Positions 54,761-64,000 of a stretch of 64,000 nucleotides of DNA are shown piece after piece. The stretch is from Acidimicrobiales bacterium (GTDB lineage Bacteria; Actinomycetota; Acidimicrobiia; Acidimicrobiales; JADJXE01), in the NCBI GenBank assembly GCA_016716005.1, contig JADJXE010000001.1:1005001-1069000 (forward strand), given 5' to 3'. The first letter of the stretch is position 1. The number at the start of each line of letters is the position of its first letter. Below the pieces are notes generated by a model that was not told the origin of the DNA, did no database searches, and saw only the letters and a program-made list of their open reading frames with translations. The position numbers were made by a program, and so were the translations under genes.

Positions 54761-56095
54761 TCACGCGAACAGGGCGTCCACGAACTCGACCGGATCGAAC
54801 GGCACCAGGTCCTCGACCGTCTCCCCCAGGCCCACCAGCTTCACGGGGATGCCCAGCTCGCCCTGGATCGCCAGGACGATGCCGCCCTTGGCCGACCCGT
54901 CGAGCTTGGTGAGCACGACACCGGTCACGTCCACCGCGTCCGTGAACTGGCGAGCCTGCGTGAGGCCGTTCTGACCAGTGGTCGCATCGAGCACGAGGAG
55001 CACCTCGGTGACCCGGCCCGGATCCCGGTCGGCGACCCGGCGGACCTTCTTCAGCTCCTCCATCAGGTTGACCTTGGTGTGCAGGCGGCCGGCGGTGTCG
55101 GCCAGGACGAGGTCGTAGCCGCGCGAGCCCGCCCGCTCGACCGCGTCGAAGATGACCGCGCTCGGGTCGCCTCCCTCGGCGCCGCGCACCAGGTCGGCTC
55201 CTGCCCGCTCGGCCCAGACCTCGAGCTGCTCGCCGGCCGCCGCACGGAAGGTGTCGCCCGCCGCCATGACCACGGTGCGCCCGCCGGCGATCTCCTGCTT
55301 GGCGACCTTCCCGATCGTGGTGGTCTTGCCGACGCCGTTGACCCCGACGAAGAGCCACACGTTGGGCCTGCCGTCCTCGAACGCGAGGGAGCGGTCGGCA
55401 TCGCCGAGGCGGTCGACGAGCTCGGCCTTGAGAGCCTCGAGGAGCTCGTCGGGCGTGACGATGCCCCGCTCCCTCACGGTCGCCCTCAGCTCCTCGACCA
55501 GGGCGCCGGTGAGCGTCACCCCGACGTCGGCGCGGATCAGGGCCTCCTCGATCTCGTCCCACGTGTCCTCGTCGATGGTGGAGCGGGAGCGGATGGCACC
55601 GACGTAGGTCGCGAGCAGGGTCCGAGCCTTGGACAGACGGTCGCGGAACCGAGGCTTGGCGGGCGCCTCGACAGGGACCGCCTCGGCCTCGACCACCTCC
55701 ACGGCGGCGGCCTCGACGACCTCCTCGAGGGGCGGGGCCTCGACGACCGGTGGCACCTCGACCGCAGGCGCCTCCACTTCGAGCGCCTCGACGGCCGCCG
55801 CCTCGACGACCTCCTCGAGGGGCGGCGCCTCGACGACCGGTGGCACCTCGAGGGGCGGGGCCTCGACGACCGGTGGCACCTCGAGGGGCGGGGCCTCGGC
55901 GACCGGTGGCACCTCGAGGGGCGGGGCCTCGGCGACCGGTGGGGCCGCCGGCGAGGGCGGCGGCGGGGACACCGGCCGAGCGGGTGGGCGGGTGATCGGG
56001 GGCTCGACGCCCGGGGCACGCCGCCGCCGGACGATGATCACCCCGAACCCGAACACGAGGACCAGCAGGGCGAGGACGAGGAAGAGGACCTCCAT
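54761..56095 (-). CDS. ftsY: Signal recognition particle receptor FtsY
   Basis: Membrane-associated GTPase partner of Ffh. The 444-residue protein has an N-terminal membrane helix (MEVLFLVLALLVLVFGFGVI) instead of a purely peripheral A domain. A Pro/Glu/Val linker with iterated APPLEVPPV-type repeats follows. The NG domain shows VGVNGVGKTTTIGKVAKQE, DTAGRLHTK and LTKLDGSAKGG. The TM plus acidic repeats is typical of actinobacterial FtsY. It is divergent from the TM2 gene. Confidence 0.96.
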   Translation of the reverse strand: MEVLFLVLALLVLVFGFGVIIVRRRRAPGVEPPITRPPARPVSPPPPSPAAPPVAEAPPLEVPPVAEAPPLEVPPVVEAPPLEVPPVVEAPPLEEVVEAAAVEALEVEAPAVEVPPVVEAPPLEEVVEAAAVEVVEAEAVPVEAPAKPRFRDRLSKARTLLATYVGAIRSRSTIDEDTWDEIEEALIRADVGVTLTGALVEELRATVRERGIVTPDELLEALKAELVDRLGDADRSLAFEDGRPNVWLFVGVNGVGKTTTIGKVAKQEIAGGRTVVMAAGDTFRAAAGEQLEVWAERAGADLVRGAEGGDPSAVIFDAVERAGSRGYDLVLADTAGRLHTKVNLMEELKKVRRVADRDPGRVTEVLLVLDATTGQNGLTQARQFTDAVDVTGVVLTKLDGSAKGGIVLAIQGELGIPVKLVGLGETVEDLVPFDPVEFVDALFA

Positions 56096-56189
56096 GGCGC
56101 CCGGCAGCCTAGCCAGGGGCCGCGGTGGACCCGGCCGGCGGGCGCCGCCGGCGGCGTACGATGCCCGCCACCGGCCAGAGGAGTGCGCG

Positions 56190-56795
56190 ATGAGCGACCA
56201 GCCCGCCGACCCGTCACCCTGGGCGACCCCGGGGATCCCGCCGCCCGGGGCCGGCGCCGCACCCCCACCCCCGCCCGGTGGGTCGCCGCCTCCTCCGCCG
56301 CCTCCTCCGCCCCCGCCCCCACCCCCGCCCTCGGCCCCGTGGGCGCCGCCGGCCGCCGGCGAGCCCCTGCCGGCGGCGCCTGCCGGGCCGCCGGGGTGGA
56401 CGCCCGGCACGGTGCACTGCCGCACCTGCGACACCCTGCTCCCGTCCAACGCGCTGGTGTGCAGCACGTGCGGCGCGCCCCCGTGGGCCGGCGCCGGCTA
56501 CTGCCAGACCTGCGGGGCGCCCACCTATCCGACGGCCACGATCTGCACGGCGTGCGGGTCCCGGCTGGGGGCCGCCGGCGCCAGGTCGAAGCTCACCGCC
56601 GGCCTGCTCGGGATCTTCCTCGGCGGCCTCGGGGTGCACCGCTTCTACCTGGGCTACACCGGGATCGGCGTCGTCCAGATCGTGGTCACGATCCTCACCT
56701 GCGGGCTGGGCTCCCTGTGGGGCTTCATCGAGGGGATCATGATCCTCGTGGGCAGCATCGACCGCGACGCCGAGGGGCGACCGCTCACCGACTGA
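56190..56795 (+). CDS. TM2-domain protein with zinc ribbons
   Basis: A 201-residue protein with a Pro-rich N-terminus (a run of about 15 prolines), two to three zinc ribbons (CRTCDTLLPSNALVCSTCGA, CQTCGAPTYPTATICTACGS) and a TM2 domain of two membrane helices (LLGIFLGGLGVHRFYLGYTG). RBS AGGAG 7 bp before the ATG; a -10-like TACGAT lies at 56156-56161. TM2 proteins are widespread and of unknown molecular function. It is convergent with smc downstream. Confidence 0.85.
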   Translation: MSDQPADPSPWATPGIPPPGAGAAPPPPPGGSPPPPPPPPPPPPPPPSAPWAPPAAGEPLPAAPAGPPGWTPGTVHCRTCDTLLPSNALVCSTCGAPPWAGAGYCQTCGAPTYPTATICTACGSRLGAAGARSKLTAGLLGIFLGGLGVHRFYLGYTGIGVVQIVVTILTCGLGSLWGFIEGIMILVGSIDRDAEGRPLTD

Positions 56796-56817
56796 TGGGC
56801 GCGCCCGCCCCCGGGCG

Positions 56818-59800
56818 TCAGGCCGGGCTGGCGACCCGCTCGGACACGACCCGGGACGACCCGCCGGGCTGCATGGTGACGCCGAACAGGCAGTCGGCGG
56901 CCTCCATCGTGCGCTTCTGGTGGCTCACGATCAGCAGCTGCGCCTCGTCGCGGAACTCGTGCACGAGGTCGAGGAACCGGTGGAGGTTGACGTCGTCGAG
57001 CGCGGCCTCCACCTCGTCCATCACGTAGAACGGCGACGGCCGGCTCCGGAAGACCGCGAACAGGAAGGCGAGGGCCGTGAGCGAGCGCTCGCCGCCCGAG
57101 AGGAGCGACAGCTTCCGGACGTTCTTGCCCGACGGCCTGGCCTCGACCTCGATGCCGGTGTCGAGCAGGTCCTCGGGATCGGTGAGGCGCAGCGAGCCGC
57201 TGCCGCCGGGGAACAGCGTCTGGAAGAGCTGCTCGAAGTTGGCGGCCACGTCGGCATAGGCCGCCGTGAACACGCTCACGATCTCGGCGTCGACGGCGCG
57301 GATCACCCGGGCCAGGTCGCGGCGGGTGGAGCGCACGTCCTCGAGCTGGGCCTCGAGGAAGGCGTGGCGCTCCTCGAGCGCCGTGTACTCCTCGAGCGCG
57401 AGCGGGTTGATCGGGCCGAGCAGCTTCAGCTCACGGTCGAGCTCGCGGGCCCGGGCAGCCGGCGAGACGCCCTCGGCCAGGTCCGGGCACGGGCTGGCGA
57501 TGGCCACGTCGGGGTCGACGTCGAGCTCGCGGCGGAGCGTCTCGACGGCCGCCTCGAGCCGCAGGCGGGTCTCGGCCTCCTCGATCTCGCCCCGACGGCT
57601 GCGCTCCCGCAGCTCCTCCAGCCGGCGCTCGGTGTCGAGCCGCTCCCGCCGGGCTCGGTCGAGGCCCTCCGCGGCGACCCGAGCGGCCTCCGACTGCCGG
57701 CGCCGCCGGTCGCGCAGCTCGGTGAGCTCGCCGTCGACGACGGTGGCGTGGCCGGCGACCACTGCCGCCAGGCGGTCGAGGGCGACCAGTCGCTGGTCGA
57801 GCCGGCGACGCCGGAGCTCGGCCTCGTGGCGCTGCTCGGTGTCGTGCTGCAGGCGCTGCTCGACCTCGTCCAGCCGGCGGCGCAGGTACTGCCGCCGCTC
57901 GTCGAGGCCGGCCGCCCGCACCTCGAGGTCGGTGCGGAGCGCCCCCACGGCCGCGGCCCGCTCGTCCAGCCGTGACCGGGCGGCCGCCGCGGCGCGCGCC
58001 TGCTCGGCCGCGGCGCCCTCGTCGGCCTCCAGGGCGGGCAGCTCCTGCTCCAGCTCCTCCATGCGCCGCCGTTCCCGCTCGGCCCGGCCAGCGACCTCGT
58101 GGAGGTGCGAGCGGAGCGCCTCGGTCTCGGTGCCCACGTCGCGCTGGTCGGCCGACAGCCGGGCCAGCGCGTCGGCAGCCGCGGTGAGGCGGCCGTCGTT
58201 GTCGTCGAGACGGCGGGCCACGTCGGCCTCGGCCGCCCGTGCCGCGGTGAGCTCGGCCCGGGCGGCGGCGACGGCCTGCTCGGCCACGACGAGGGCGTGG
58301 GCGGCAGCGTCGGCGCGCTGCTCGGCCTCCTCGAGGGCGGCCCGCGTGGCGCCCCCGCCGCCCGCACCCAGCCGCCAGCCGCCAGGGCCGAAGCGGTCAC
58401 CCGCGCGGGTGACCACCACCACGCCCGGGTGGGCCAGCGCGGCGTCGAGGGCCTCGACCCAACCACCGTCGACCACCACGGCCGCGCCGAGGAGGGCGTC
58501 GAGCAGCGCGGCCACGCCGGCACGCGACGCCCGCACGTGGGCGCGCACCGGCACGCCACCCGCCGCGGCGACGCTCGGCCCCGAGCCGAGCGGACCGCGA
58601 CCCGCGGCCAGCACCGCACCGGCGGCGCCCCCGGCATCGAGGGCGCCCAGCGCGCGGCGAGCGGCGCCCGGGTCCTCGACCACGACGGCGGCCAGGGCCT
58701 CACCGGCGGCCGCCTCGAACGCGGCCTCCCAGCCCTCGTCCACCTCCACCAGGTCGAGCAGGGTGCCGAGCACCCCGTCCACCTCGGCCAGGCGCTCCGC
58801 GCCGGCGCGGGCCCGTGCCTGGTCGAGGGCCAGGGCGAGGGCCTCCACCCGGGCCGCCCCGGAGTGGCGCTCGCGCTCCGCAGCTCGCCGCGCCGCCTCG
58901 GCCGCCTCGGCCGTCGCCTCCGCCGTGATCCGGCGGGCCTCGGCCTGCTCCAGCTCGGCGACCAGCGGCAGCTCGGCCGCCTCGGTGACCCGGAGCTGCG
59001 CACGCAGCCGCTCCGCCTCGGCCGCCAGCCGCTGCGCCTTGCCGTCGAGCGCCGCCAGCCGGCCCTGCACGCGCCCCAGCTCGGCGTCAGCCCTGCCGAG
59101 GGCGTCGCGCAGCGCCGCCAGCTCGCCCCGCACCTCGGCGGCCCGGCCGGACGGTGGCGCCACCGCCGCCACCCCGGCGGCCTCGAAGCCGGCACGGTCG
59201 GCGGCCAGGGCCGCCTCGGCCTCGGCCAGCTCGGCGGCACGCGGGACGAGAGCCTCGGCCTCGGCCTCCACCTCGGCCAGCTCGGCGGCCAGCCGGGCCG
59301 CCTCGGCCTCGAGCGTGGCCACCACTGCCTGGTCCATCAGGGCGCCGCGCTCGCGCTCGAGGGTGCGGTGACGCTCGACCAGCACCGCTCCCAGGCCCCG
59401 GGCCCGCTCGCGCAGGGCCTCCAGCCGGGCGAGGGCGTCGCCCAGGTCGGTGCCGCCCAGACCCGACAGCTCGGCCTCGCAGGCGAGCACCCGGGCGTCG
59501 AGCTCTGCCAGGGAGGCCTTCAGCGCCCGCTCGTCGGCGGCCAGCGTGGCCCGCTGGCCGGCAGCGGCCGCCAGACGCCCCCGCAGCGCCGCCAGCTCCC
59601 GGCCGGCCAGGTGGAGCCTCACGGCGGTGAGGTCGGCCACGAGAGCCCCGTGGCGCTGGGCCGCCTCGGCCTGGCGCTGCAGCGGCCGGAGCTGGCGGCG
59701 CACCTCGCGGAGCAGGTCCTGCACGCGGAGGAGGTTCGCCTCGGTCGCCTCGAGCCGGCGCTCGGCCTTCTCCTTGCGCCGCCGGTACTTGAGGACGCCC

Positions 59801-60294
59801 GCCGCCTCCTCCACGATCAGCCGGCGCTCCTCGGGCCGGGCGTTGAGCACCGCGTCGATCTGACCCTGCGACACGATCACGTGCTGCTGGCGGCCCACGC
59901 CGGCGTCGGACAGCAGCTCCTGCACGTCGAGCAGGCGGCTGGGCACGCCGTTGATGGCGTACTCGCTCTCGCCGGTTCGGAACAGCGTGCGGGTGATCGT
60001 CACCTCGGAGAGCTCGAGGGGGAGCAGGCCCGCCGAGTTGTCGATGGTGAGGGCCACCTCGGCCCGCCCGAGCGCCGGGCGCCGGGCCGTGCCGGCGAAG
60101 ATGACGTCGTCCATCTTCTGCGAGCGCACCGTGCTGGGCGCCTGGGCGCCCAGCACCCAGGCGATGGCGTCGACGATGTTGGACTTGCCGCTCCCGTTGG
60201 GGCCCACGACCACGGTGACCCCGGGTTCGAGCTCGAGGGTGGCCGGGTCGGCGAACGACTTGAACCCCTTGAGCGTCAGCGACTTGAGGAACAC
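56818..60294 (-). CDS. smc: Chromosome segregation protein SMC
   Basis: An ATPase that compacts and segregates chromosomes. The 1158-residue protein has the SMC plan: VVGPNGSGKSNIVDAIAWVL (Walker A), a first long coiled coil, a hinge around residues 500-660 (EVDGVLGTLLDLVEVDEGWE), a second coiled coil, LSLLSGGERSLTALAFLFAV (signature) and FYVMDEVEAALDDVNLHRFL (Walker B). The inner GTG (VFLKSLTLKGFKSFA) has GGGAG 8 bp upstream and is preferred to the GTG at 60303. It lies downstream of mutM on the same strand. Confidence 0.96.
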   Translation of the reverse strand: MFLKSLTLKGFKSFADPATLELEPGVTVVVGPNGSGKSNIVDAIAWVLGAQAPSTVRSQKMDDVIFAGTARRPALGRAEVALTIDNSAGLLPLELSEVTITRTLFRTGESEYAINGVPSRLLDVQELLSDAGVGRQQHVIVSQGQIDAVLNARPEERRLIVEEAAGVLKYRRRKEKAERRLEATEANLLRVQDLLREVRRQLRPLQRQAEAAQRHGALVADLTAVRLHLAGRELAALRGRLAAAAGQRATLAADERALKASLAELDARVLACEAELSGLGGTDLGDALARLEALRERARGLGAVLVERHRTLERERGALMDQAVVATLEAEAARLAAELAEVEAEAEALVPRAAELAEAEAALAADRAGFEAAGVAAVAPPSGRAAEVRGELAALRDALGRADAELGRVQGRLAALDGKAQRLAAEAERLRAQLRVTEAAELPLVAELEQAEARRITAEATAEAAEAARRAAERERHSGAARVEALALALDQARARAGAERLAEVDGVLGTLLDLVEVDEGWEAAFEAAAGEALAAVVVEDPGAARRALGALDAGGAAGAVLAAGRGPLGSGPSVAAAGGVPVRAHVRASRAGVAALLDALLGAAVVVDGGWVEALDAALAHPGVVVVTRAGDRFGPGGWRLGAGGGGATRAALEEAEQRADAAAHALVVAEQAVAAARAELTAARAAEADVARRLDDNDGRLTAAADALARLSADQRDVGTETEALRSHLHEVAGRAERERRRMEELEQELPALEADEGAAAEQARAAAAARSRLDERAAAVGALRTDLEVRAAGLDERRQYLRRRLDEVEQRLQHDTEQRHEAELRRRRLDQRLVALDRLAAVVAGHATVVDGELTELRDRRRRQSEAARVAAEGLDRARRERLDTERRLEELRERSRRGEIEEAETRLRLEAAVETLRRELDVDPDVAIASPCPDLAEGVSPAARARELDRELKLLGPINPLALEEYTALEERHAFLEAQLEDVRSTRRDLARVIRAVDAEIVSVFTAAYADVAANFEQLFQTLFPGGSGSLRLTDPEDLLDTGIEVEARPSGKNVRKLSLLSGGERSLTALAFLFAVFRSRPSPFYVMDEVEAALDDVNLHRFLDLVHEFRDEAQLLIVSHQKRTMEAADCLFGVTMQPGGSSRVVSERVASPA

Positions 60295-60484
60295 GAAGCG
60301 CACTCCCGGTGTCGGGCCAGTGGACCGACGCTAGCCACCCCCGCCGAGGGAGGCGCGCACCCGGTCTGACCTGCGGTGACGACCCCGCACCGGCCCCGGC
60401 TGGCCGCCGGCCGGCACCGGCTCGACGGGTGGCGCCCGACGGAGGCGGGCACGCGCCCGAGGGGCGGGGCCCGACCGCAGGCCG

Positions 60485-61321
60485 TCAGCGCTGGCAGGTC
60501 GGGCAGAAGTAGGCGGAGCGACCGGACCAGCGGGCCCGCTCGACGGGCGTCCCGCAGCGCCGGCAGGCCTGCCCGGCCCGCCCGTACACCCGGTGGCGCT
60601 GCTGGTAGCGCCCGGGTCGACCGACCGGATCGACGTACTGGCCGTCTCCCAGCGTGGAGCCGCCGGCGCGGATGGCGGCGAGGAGCGTCGTGCGGACGGC
60701 CCGGCGCAGGGTCGCGACCTCGTCGCCGGACACGGTGTCGGCCCGCCGGTCGAAGCGCAGCCCGGCGGCGTGCAGCGCCTCGTCGGCGTAGATGCTCCCG
60801 AGCCCGGCGATGGCCCGCTGGTCGGTGAGCACGTCCTTCAGCCGGCGGCGGCTGCGGCCGAGCACGGCGCGCAGCTGGCCCGGCGTGCGGAGCTCGTCCA
60901 GGGCGTCGGGGCCCAGCCCGGCAAGCTCCGGCGGCAGCCGCCGCCGCCCCGCGGGCACCGACACGAACAGCTCGCCGAACGTGCGGGGGTCGACGAAGCG
61001 CAGCTCGCGGCCGTCGTCGAGGGTGAGCACCGCACGGGTGTGGGGTGGCCTCGCCTCGGCGGGACCCCGGGCGAGGCGCAGCTGGCCGCTCATCCGCAGG
61101 TGCACCACCAGCACCTCGGCGGTGTCGAGGGGCACGAGCAGGTACTTCCCGCGCCGGCGCACCCCTTCGACCCGGGCTCCGCCGAGGCGCGCCACCAGCT
61201 CCTCGACCGGTTGGCGCCGCACGGTGCGGGCCCCCGACACCTCGACGTGGCGGACGCGGACCCCGCCCAGGGCCTCGGCCAGCCCGCGCCGAACCGTCTC
61301 CACCTCGGGGAGCTCAGGCAT
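60485..61321 (-). CDS. mutM: Formamidopyrimidine-DNA glycosylase MutM (Fpg)
   Basis: Removes 8-oxoguanine and other oxidised purines. The 278-residue protein starts MPELPEVETVRRGLAEALGG (Pro1 and Glu2 catalytic), contains the H2TH region IAGLGSIYADEALHAAGLRF and ends with the zinc finger CRRCGTPVERARWSGRSAYF then CPTCQR. The start overlaps the rnc stop by 8 bp. The rnc-mutM-smc order is common in Gram-positives. Confidence 0.96.
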   Translation of the reverse strand: MPELPEVETVRRGLAEALGGVRVRHVEVSGARTVRRQPVEELVARLGGARVEGVRRRGKYLLVPLDTAEVLVVHLRMSGQLRLARGPAEARPPHTRAVLTLDDGRELRFVDPRTFGELFVSVPAGRRRLPPELAGLGPDALDELRTPGQLRAVLGRSRRRLKDVLTDQRAIAGLGSIYADEALHAAGLRFDRRADTVSGDEVATLRRAVRTTLLAAIRAGGSTLGDGQYVDPVGRPGRYQQRHRVYGRAGQACRRCGTPVERARWSGRSAYFCPTCQR

Positions 61322-62027
61322 CGCCGGCCGGGTCCGAACCCCCCGAGAGCCGCGCCAGCGCCATCCGGGCCGCAGCCTGCTGCGCCTGCTTCTTCGACCG
61401 ACCCTCGCCCCGGCCCAGCTCCTCTCCGGCGAGGGTGACGGTGGCGAAGAAGCGGCGGTCGTGATCGGGGCCCTCCTGGGCGATCCGGTAGACGGGCCCC
61501 ACCCCGTGGCGCTGGACCCCCAGCTCCTGCAGCGCGGTCTTGGCGTCGTGCACGGCCGCGCCGGCGGCGATCGCGTCGATGCGAGGGCCGAGCAGGCCCA
61601 GGACCACGCGCCGGGCAACCGGCAGGCCGCCGTCGAGGTACAGCGCGCCCACCAGGGCCTCGAAGGCGTCGGCGAGGATCGACTGCTTGGTCCGGCCGCC
61701 GGCGCCGTCCTCGCCCTTCCCCAGCAGCAGGGCGGGCCCCAGCCCCAGCTCGGCTGCGACCTCGGCCAGGGCCCCGGCGTTCACCACCGACTTGCGCACG
61801 TCGGTGAGATCGCCCTCGGGGAGGTCGGGGAACTGCCGGAAGGCGTGCTCGGCGACCACCAGGCCAACCACCGCGTCGCCGAGGAACTCGAGGCGCTCGT
61901 TCGACGGCTCGTCGCCCTCCTCCTGCTCGCTGCACCAGGAGCGGTGGGCCAGCGCCAGGCGGAACAGGCTCCGGTCGGTGAAGACGTAGCCGAGCCGCTC
62001 CAGGAGGGAGGCGGCCGCGTCGGTCAC
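61314..62027 (-). CDS. rnc: Ribonuclease III
   Basis: Cleaves double-stranded RNA, including rRNA precursors. The 237-residue protein carries the catalytic signature NERLEFLGDAVVGLVVAEHA and a C-terminal dsRBD (GRGEGRSKKQAQQAAARMAL). GTG start. Located between the acyl carrier protein gene and mutM. Confidence 0.95.
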   Translation of the reverse strand: MTDAAASLLERLGYVFTDRSLFRLALAHRSWCSEQEEGDEPSNERLEFLGDAVVGLVVAEHAFRQFPDLPEGDLTDVRKSVVNAGALAEVAAELGLGPALLLGKGEDGAGGRTKQSILADAFEALVGALYLDGGLPVARRVVLGLLGPRIDAIAAGAAVHDAKTALQELGVQRHGVGPVYRIAQEGPDHDRRFFATVTLAGEELGRGEGRSKKQAQQAAARMALARLSGGSDPAGDA

Positions 62028-62046
62028 GATCGGGGTCGAGGCCCCG

Positions 62047-62304
62047 TCAGGACACGCGGGCGACGACGTAGTCGACGGCGTCGCGGACGGTCTTCAGGTC
62101 CTCGAGGTCCTCGTCGTCGATGCGGAACCCCACGGTGCGGTCGGCCAGCTCCTCCTCGAGGGCCTCGACCAGCTCGATCAGCGCCAGCGAGTCGGCCTCC
62201 AGGTCGTCGGCGAACGACGCGCCCTCGCTGATCGCCGAGGGGTCGATCTCGAGGATGTCGGCCAGCCGGTCGCGGACGAGATCGAACACCTGCTGGCGAT
62301 CCAT
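62047..62304 (-). CDS. acpP: Acyl carrier protein
   Basis: A protein of about 85 residues of the ACP fold: MDRQQVFDLVRDRLADILEI, then SFADDLEADSLALIELVEAL. The phosphopantetheine Ser is clear (DLEADSLALIE) and contrasts with the Thr in the megasynthase carriers. The start at 62304 has GGAG 9 nt upstream; a GTG at 62337 with its own GGGAG would add 11 residues. Located between plsX and rnc, its usual place in many bacteria. Confidence 0.92.
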   Translation of the reverse strand: MDRQQVFDLVRDRLADILEIDPSAISEGASFADDLEADSLALIELVEALEEELADRTVGFRIDDEDLEDLKTVRDAVDYVVARVS

Positions 62305-62398
62305 GGGGCTCTGCTCCACGTGGGTCTCGGCGGGCACGGTGGCTCCCGGGGTCGGACGGCGAGGGGCGATGCTAGCGCCGGCGGCCCGGCCGACCGGC

Positions 62399-63388
62399 TC
62401 AGGACGCGATCGCCTGCCGCAGCTTGGCGACCAGATCGGCCTCGACCATCTCCTCGGCCACGCGCACCGCGTTCACGACGGCCCGGGCCGACGACGACCC
62501 GTGGCTGATGATGCACACGCCGTCGACCCCGAGCAGCATCGCGCCACCGGTGGTCTCGGGATCGAGCTGGTCGTAGAGCGGGGCGAGGGCCGGGGCCAGC
62601 AGGCGGGCACCCTCGCGGGCCTCGTCGGACGAGTCGAAGGCGACCAGGATGGCCGTGATCAGGCCGCGGAGCGCGCCCTCCAGCGTCTTCAGCACGACGT
62701 TGCCCGTGAACCCGTCGGTGACCACCACGTCGACCGCGTCGCTCATCACGTCCCGGCCTTCGACGTTGCCGATGAACCCGGCACCCAGGTCGACGGCCCA
62801 GTCGCCCTCGTCGGCGAGCAGCCGGTGGACCTCCTTGACCAGACCGGTGCCCTTGGTGGGCTCCTCGCCGATCGACAGCAGCCCCACCCGTGGGGCCGTG
62901 ACCCCGAAGCGCTCGCGGGCGAGCACCGCGCCCATCTGGGCGAACTGCACGAGCCACTCCGGCTGGCACTCGGAGTTGGCGCCCGCGTCGATGAGCACGG
63001 TGTGACCGGAGCCGGGACACGGGATCGGCGTGGCGATGGCCGGTCGGGCGACACCCTTGATGCGGCCCATCCGCAGCAGCGCGCTGGCCATCGTGGCACC
63101 GGTGTTGCCGGCGCTCACCATGGCCGATGCCCGGCCGTCGCGGACGGCCTCGGCGGCCCGGACGAGCGACGAGTCCTTCTTGCGCCGGACCGCGCTGCCG
63201 GGCTCCTCGTGCATCTCGATGACCTCGGAGGCCTCGATCAGCTCCAGGCCGCCGGTGTCACCGACGGCGTCGGCCCTGCCGACCAGGACGATCGGCACCC
63301 CGAGCTCCTCGGCGGCCCGCCGGGCGCCCGCGACGATCTCGCCGGGGGCGAGATCGCCCCCCATGGCGTCGATGGCGATGGGCAGCAC
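62399..63388 (-). CDS. plsX: Phosphate acyltransferase PlsX
   Basis: Makes acyl-phosphate from acyl-ACP for phospholipid synthesis. The 329-residue protein has MLPIAIDAMGGDLAPGEIVA at the N-terminus, MVSAGNTGATMASALLRMGR, and VVTDGFTGNVVLKTLEGALR in the C-terminal half. GTG start. Lies between rpmF and acpP in the order rpmF-plsX-acpP-rnc. Confidence 0.95.
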   Translation of the reverse strand: MLPIAIDAMGGDLAPGEIVAGARRAAEELGVPIVLVGRADAVGDTGGLELIEASEVIEMHEEPGSAVRRKKDSSLVRAAEAVRDGRASAMVSAGNTGATMASALLRMGRIKGVARPAIATPIPCPGSGHTVLIDAGANSECQPEWLVQFAQMGAVLARERFGVTAPRVGLLSIGEEPTKGTGLVKEVHRLLADEGDWAVDLGAGFIGNVEGRDVMSDAVDVVVTDGFTGNVVLKTLEGALRGLITAILVAFDSSDEAREGARLLAPALAPLYDQLDPETTGGAMLLGVDGVCIISHGSSSARAVVNAVRVAEEMVEADLVAKLRQAIAS

Positions 63389-63428
63389 GGACCTGGTCGC
63401 GGGGTCGGGAGGGCGGGCCGGACCGGAC

Positions 63429-63608
63429 TCAGTCGACGTCGATCACCTGACGGCCGGCGTACCAGCCGCAGGAGCCGCACACGACGTGGGGCAGCTTGGC
63501 CGAACCGCAGCGGGGGCACACGCTGCGAGGCGGCACGCTGAGCCGCCAGGCCGACGCCCGCCGGCTGCGGCTCTTGGCCTTCGAGGTCTTCTTCTTGGGA
63601 ACGGCCAT
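63429..63608 (-). CDS. rpmF: 50S ribosomal protein L32
   Basis: A 59-residue protein with MAVPKKKTSKAKSRSRRASA and a four-cysteine zinc site (CPRCGSAKLPHVVCGSCGWY). A ribosomal protein of the large subunit. Coupled in place with the DUF177 gene upstream and plsX downstream. Confidence 0.96.
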   Translation of the reverse strand: MAVPKKKTSKAKSRSRRASAWRLSVPPRSVCPRCGSAKLPHVVCGSCGWYAGRQVIDVD

Positions 63609-63646
63609 CGTGGGAGGTCCTGGGTCGGAGGACGAGCCGAGGAAGC

Positions 63647-64000
63647 CTACTGCGGAGGACCCGGGGTGTCGAAGCGGAGCCGGTCGAGGGCGGCCCACCG
63701 GGGGTCGGCGGCGGCCGCGACGCAGTCGCAGGCCTCCAGGTTGCGGTCGGCCCCGCACACCGGGCACAGGCCCAGGCAGCCCTCCCGGCACAGCGGCGCC
63801 AGGGGCAGCTCGAGCAGCACCACCTCGCGCAGGACCTGCTCGAGATCGACCTGCTCGTGGGCGATCGGGTAGCTCTCCCCCTCGATCGGATGGTGCGAGA
63901 AGAGCTCGCGGAACTCGGCCCGGAACCGGCCGGCGGCCGGCATGAGGCAACGACGGCACGGCGCCGCCCACTCGCCGTCGACCGCCCCGCTGGCCACCAG
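63647..64000 (-). CDS. yceD: DUF177 (YceD) family protein, 5' part outside window
   Basis: The C-terminal 115 residues are visible and the frame is open to the window edge. A CxxC motif with CRRCL and the conserved CREGCLGLCPVCGADRN region match DUF177/YceD, which accompanies rpmF and plsX. In E. coli YceD has been tied to 23S rRNA quality control. The family is usually about 170 residues long, so part of the N-terminus is missing, although a GTG at 63997 exists. Confidence 0.85.
   Translation of the reverse strand: MVASGAVDGEWAAPCRRCLMPAAGRFRAEFRELFSHHPIEGESYPIAHEQVDLEQVLREVVLLELPLAPLCREGCLGLCPVCGADRNLEACDCVAAAADPRWAALDRLRFDTPGPPQ

Overview
The window is a very GC-rich chromosomal segment of an actinomycete. 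The evidence is the gene order rpsB-tsf-pyrH-frr-cdsA with a WhiG-type sigma factor upstream, a WhiB-like regulator, small actinobacterial families (DUF2469 type), GTG starts and many ATGA/GTGA gene overlaps. A deep-branching class such as Acidimicrobiia fits, but this is inference: no rRNA or tRNA gene was seen.

Layout. (1) 1-20401, minus strand: infB (cut by the window edge), ylxR, nusA, rimP, proS, ispG, rseP, dxr, cdsA, frr, pyrH, tsf, rpsB, a degenerate LytM/lipase-like fusion, a WhiG/FliA-type sigma factor, a XerC-type recombinase, dprA and the 3' part of comM. (2) 20395-29428: a 9.03 kb integrated element that splits comM. It carries a serine integrase, a small excisionase-like protein, a RepA-like ATPase, a DNA methyltransferase, HNH and DUF4326 proteins, one HK97-type major capsid protein and a WhiB-like regulator. 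It has no recognisable portal, terminase or tail gene, so it resembles the phiRv1-type prophage-like elements or phage satellites. (3) 29424-38336: the 5' part of comM, a conserved hypothetical, an enoyl-CoA hydratase, two small proteins, an IS110-family insertion with a frameshifted transposase, then yraN, a DUF2469 gene, rplS, trmD, rimM, khpA, rpsP and ffh. (4) 38603-54292, plus strand: a three-gene lipid or polyketide operon made of an acyl-CoA dehydrogenase, a giant PUFA-synthase-like megasynthase (KS-AT-KS-ACP array-KR-DH) and a eukaryote-like multidomain acyl-CoA carboxylase. (5) 54289-64000: a BON-domain protein, ftsY, a TM2/zinc-ribbon protein, smc, mutM, rnc, an acyl carrier protein, plsX, rpmF and the 3' part of a DUF177 gene.

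Most of the window is core translation, secretion and isoprenoid/phospholipid machinery. Two parts stand out. The first is the capsid-bearing element in comM, whose attachment cores and predicted GT crossover can be read directly. The second is the megasynthase operon. Its carrier repeats have Thr where the phosphopantetheine Ser is expected, one repeat has lost 127 bp (which breaks the frame), and the partner carboxylase keeps its biotin motif but has a gutted biotin carboxylase domain. Starts were chosen by eye from homology, overlaps and ribosome-binding sites. Family names come from recognised motifs, not searches.
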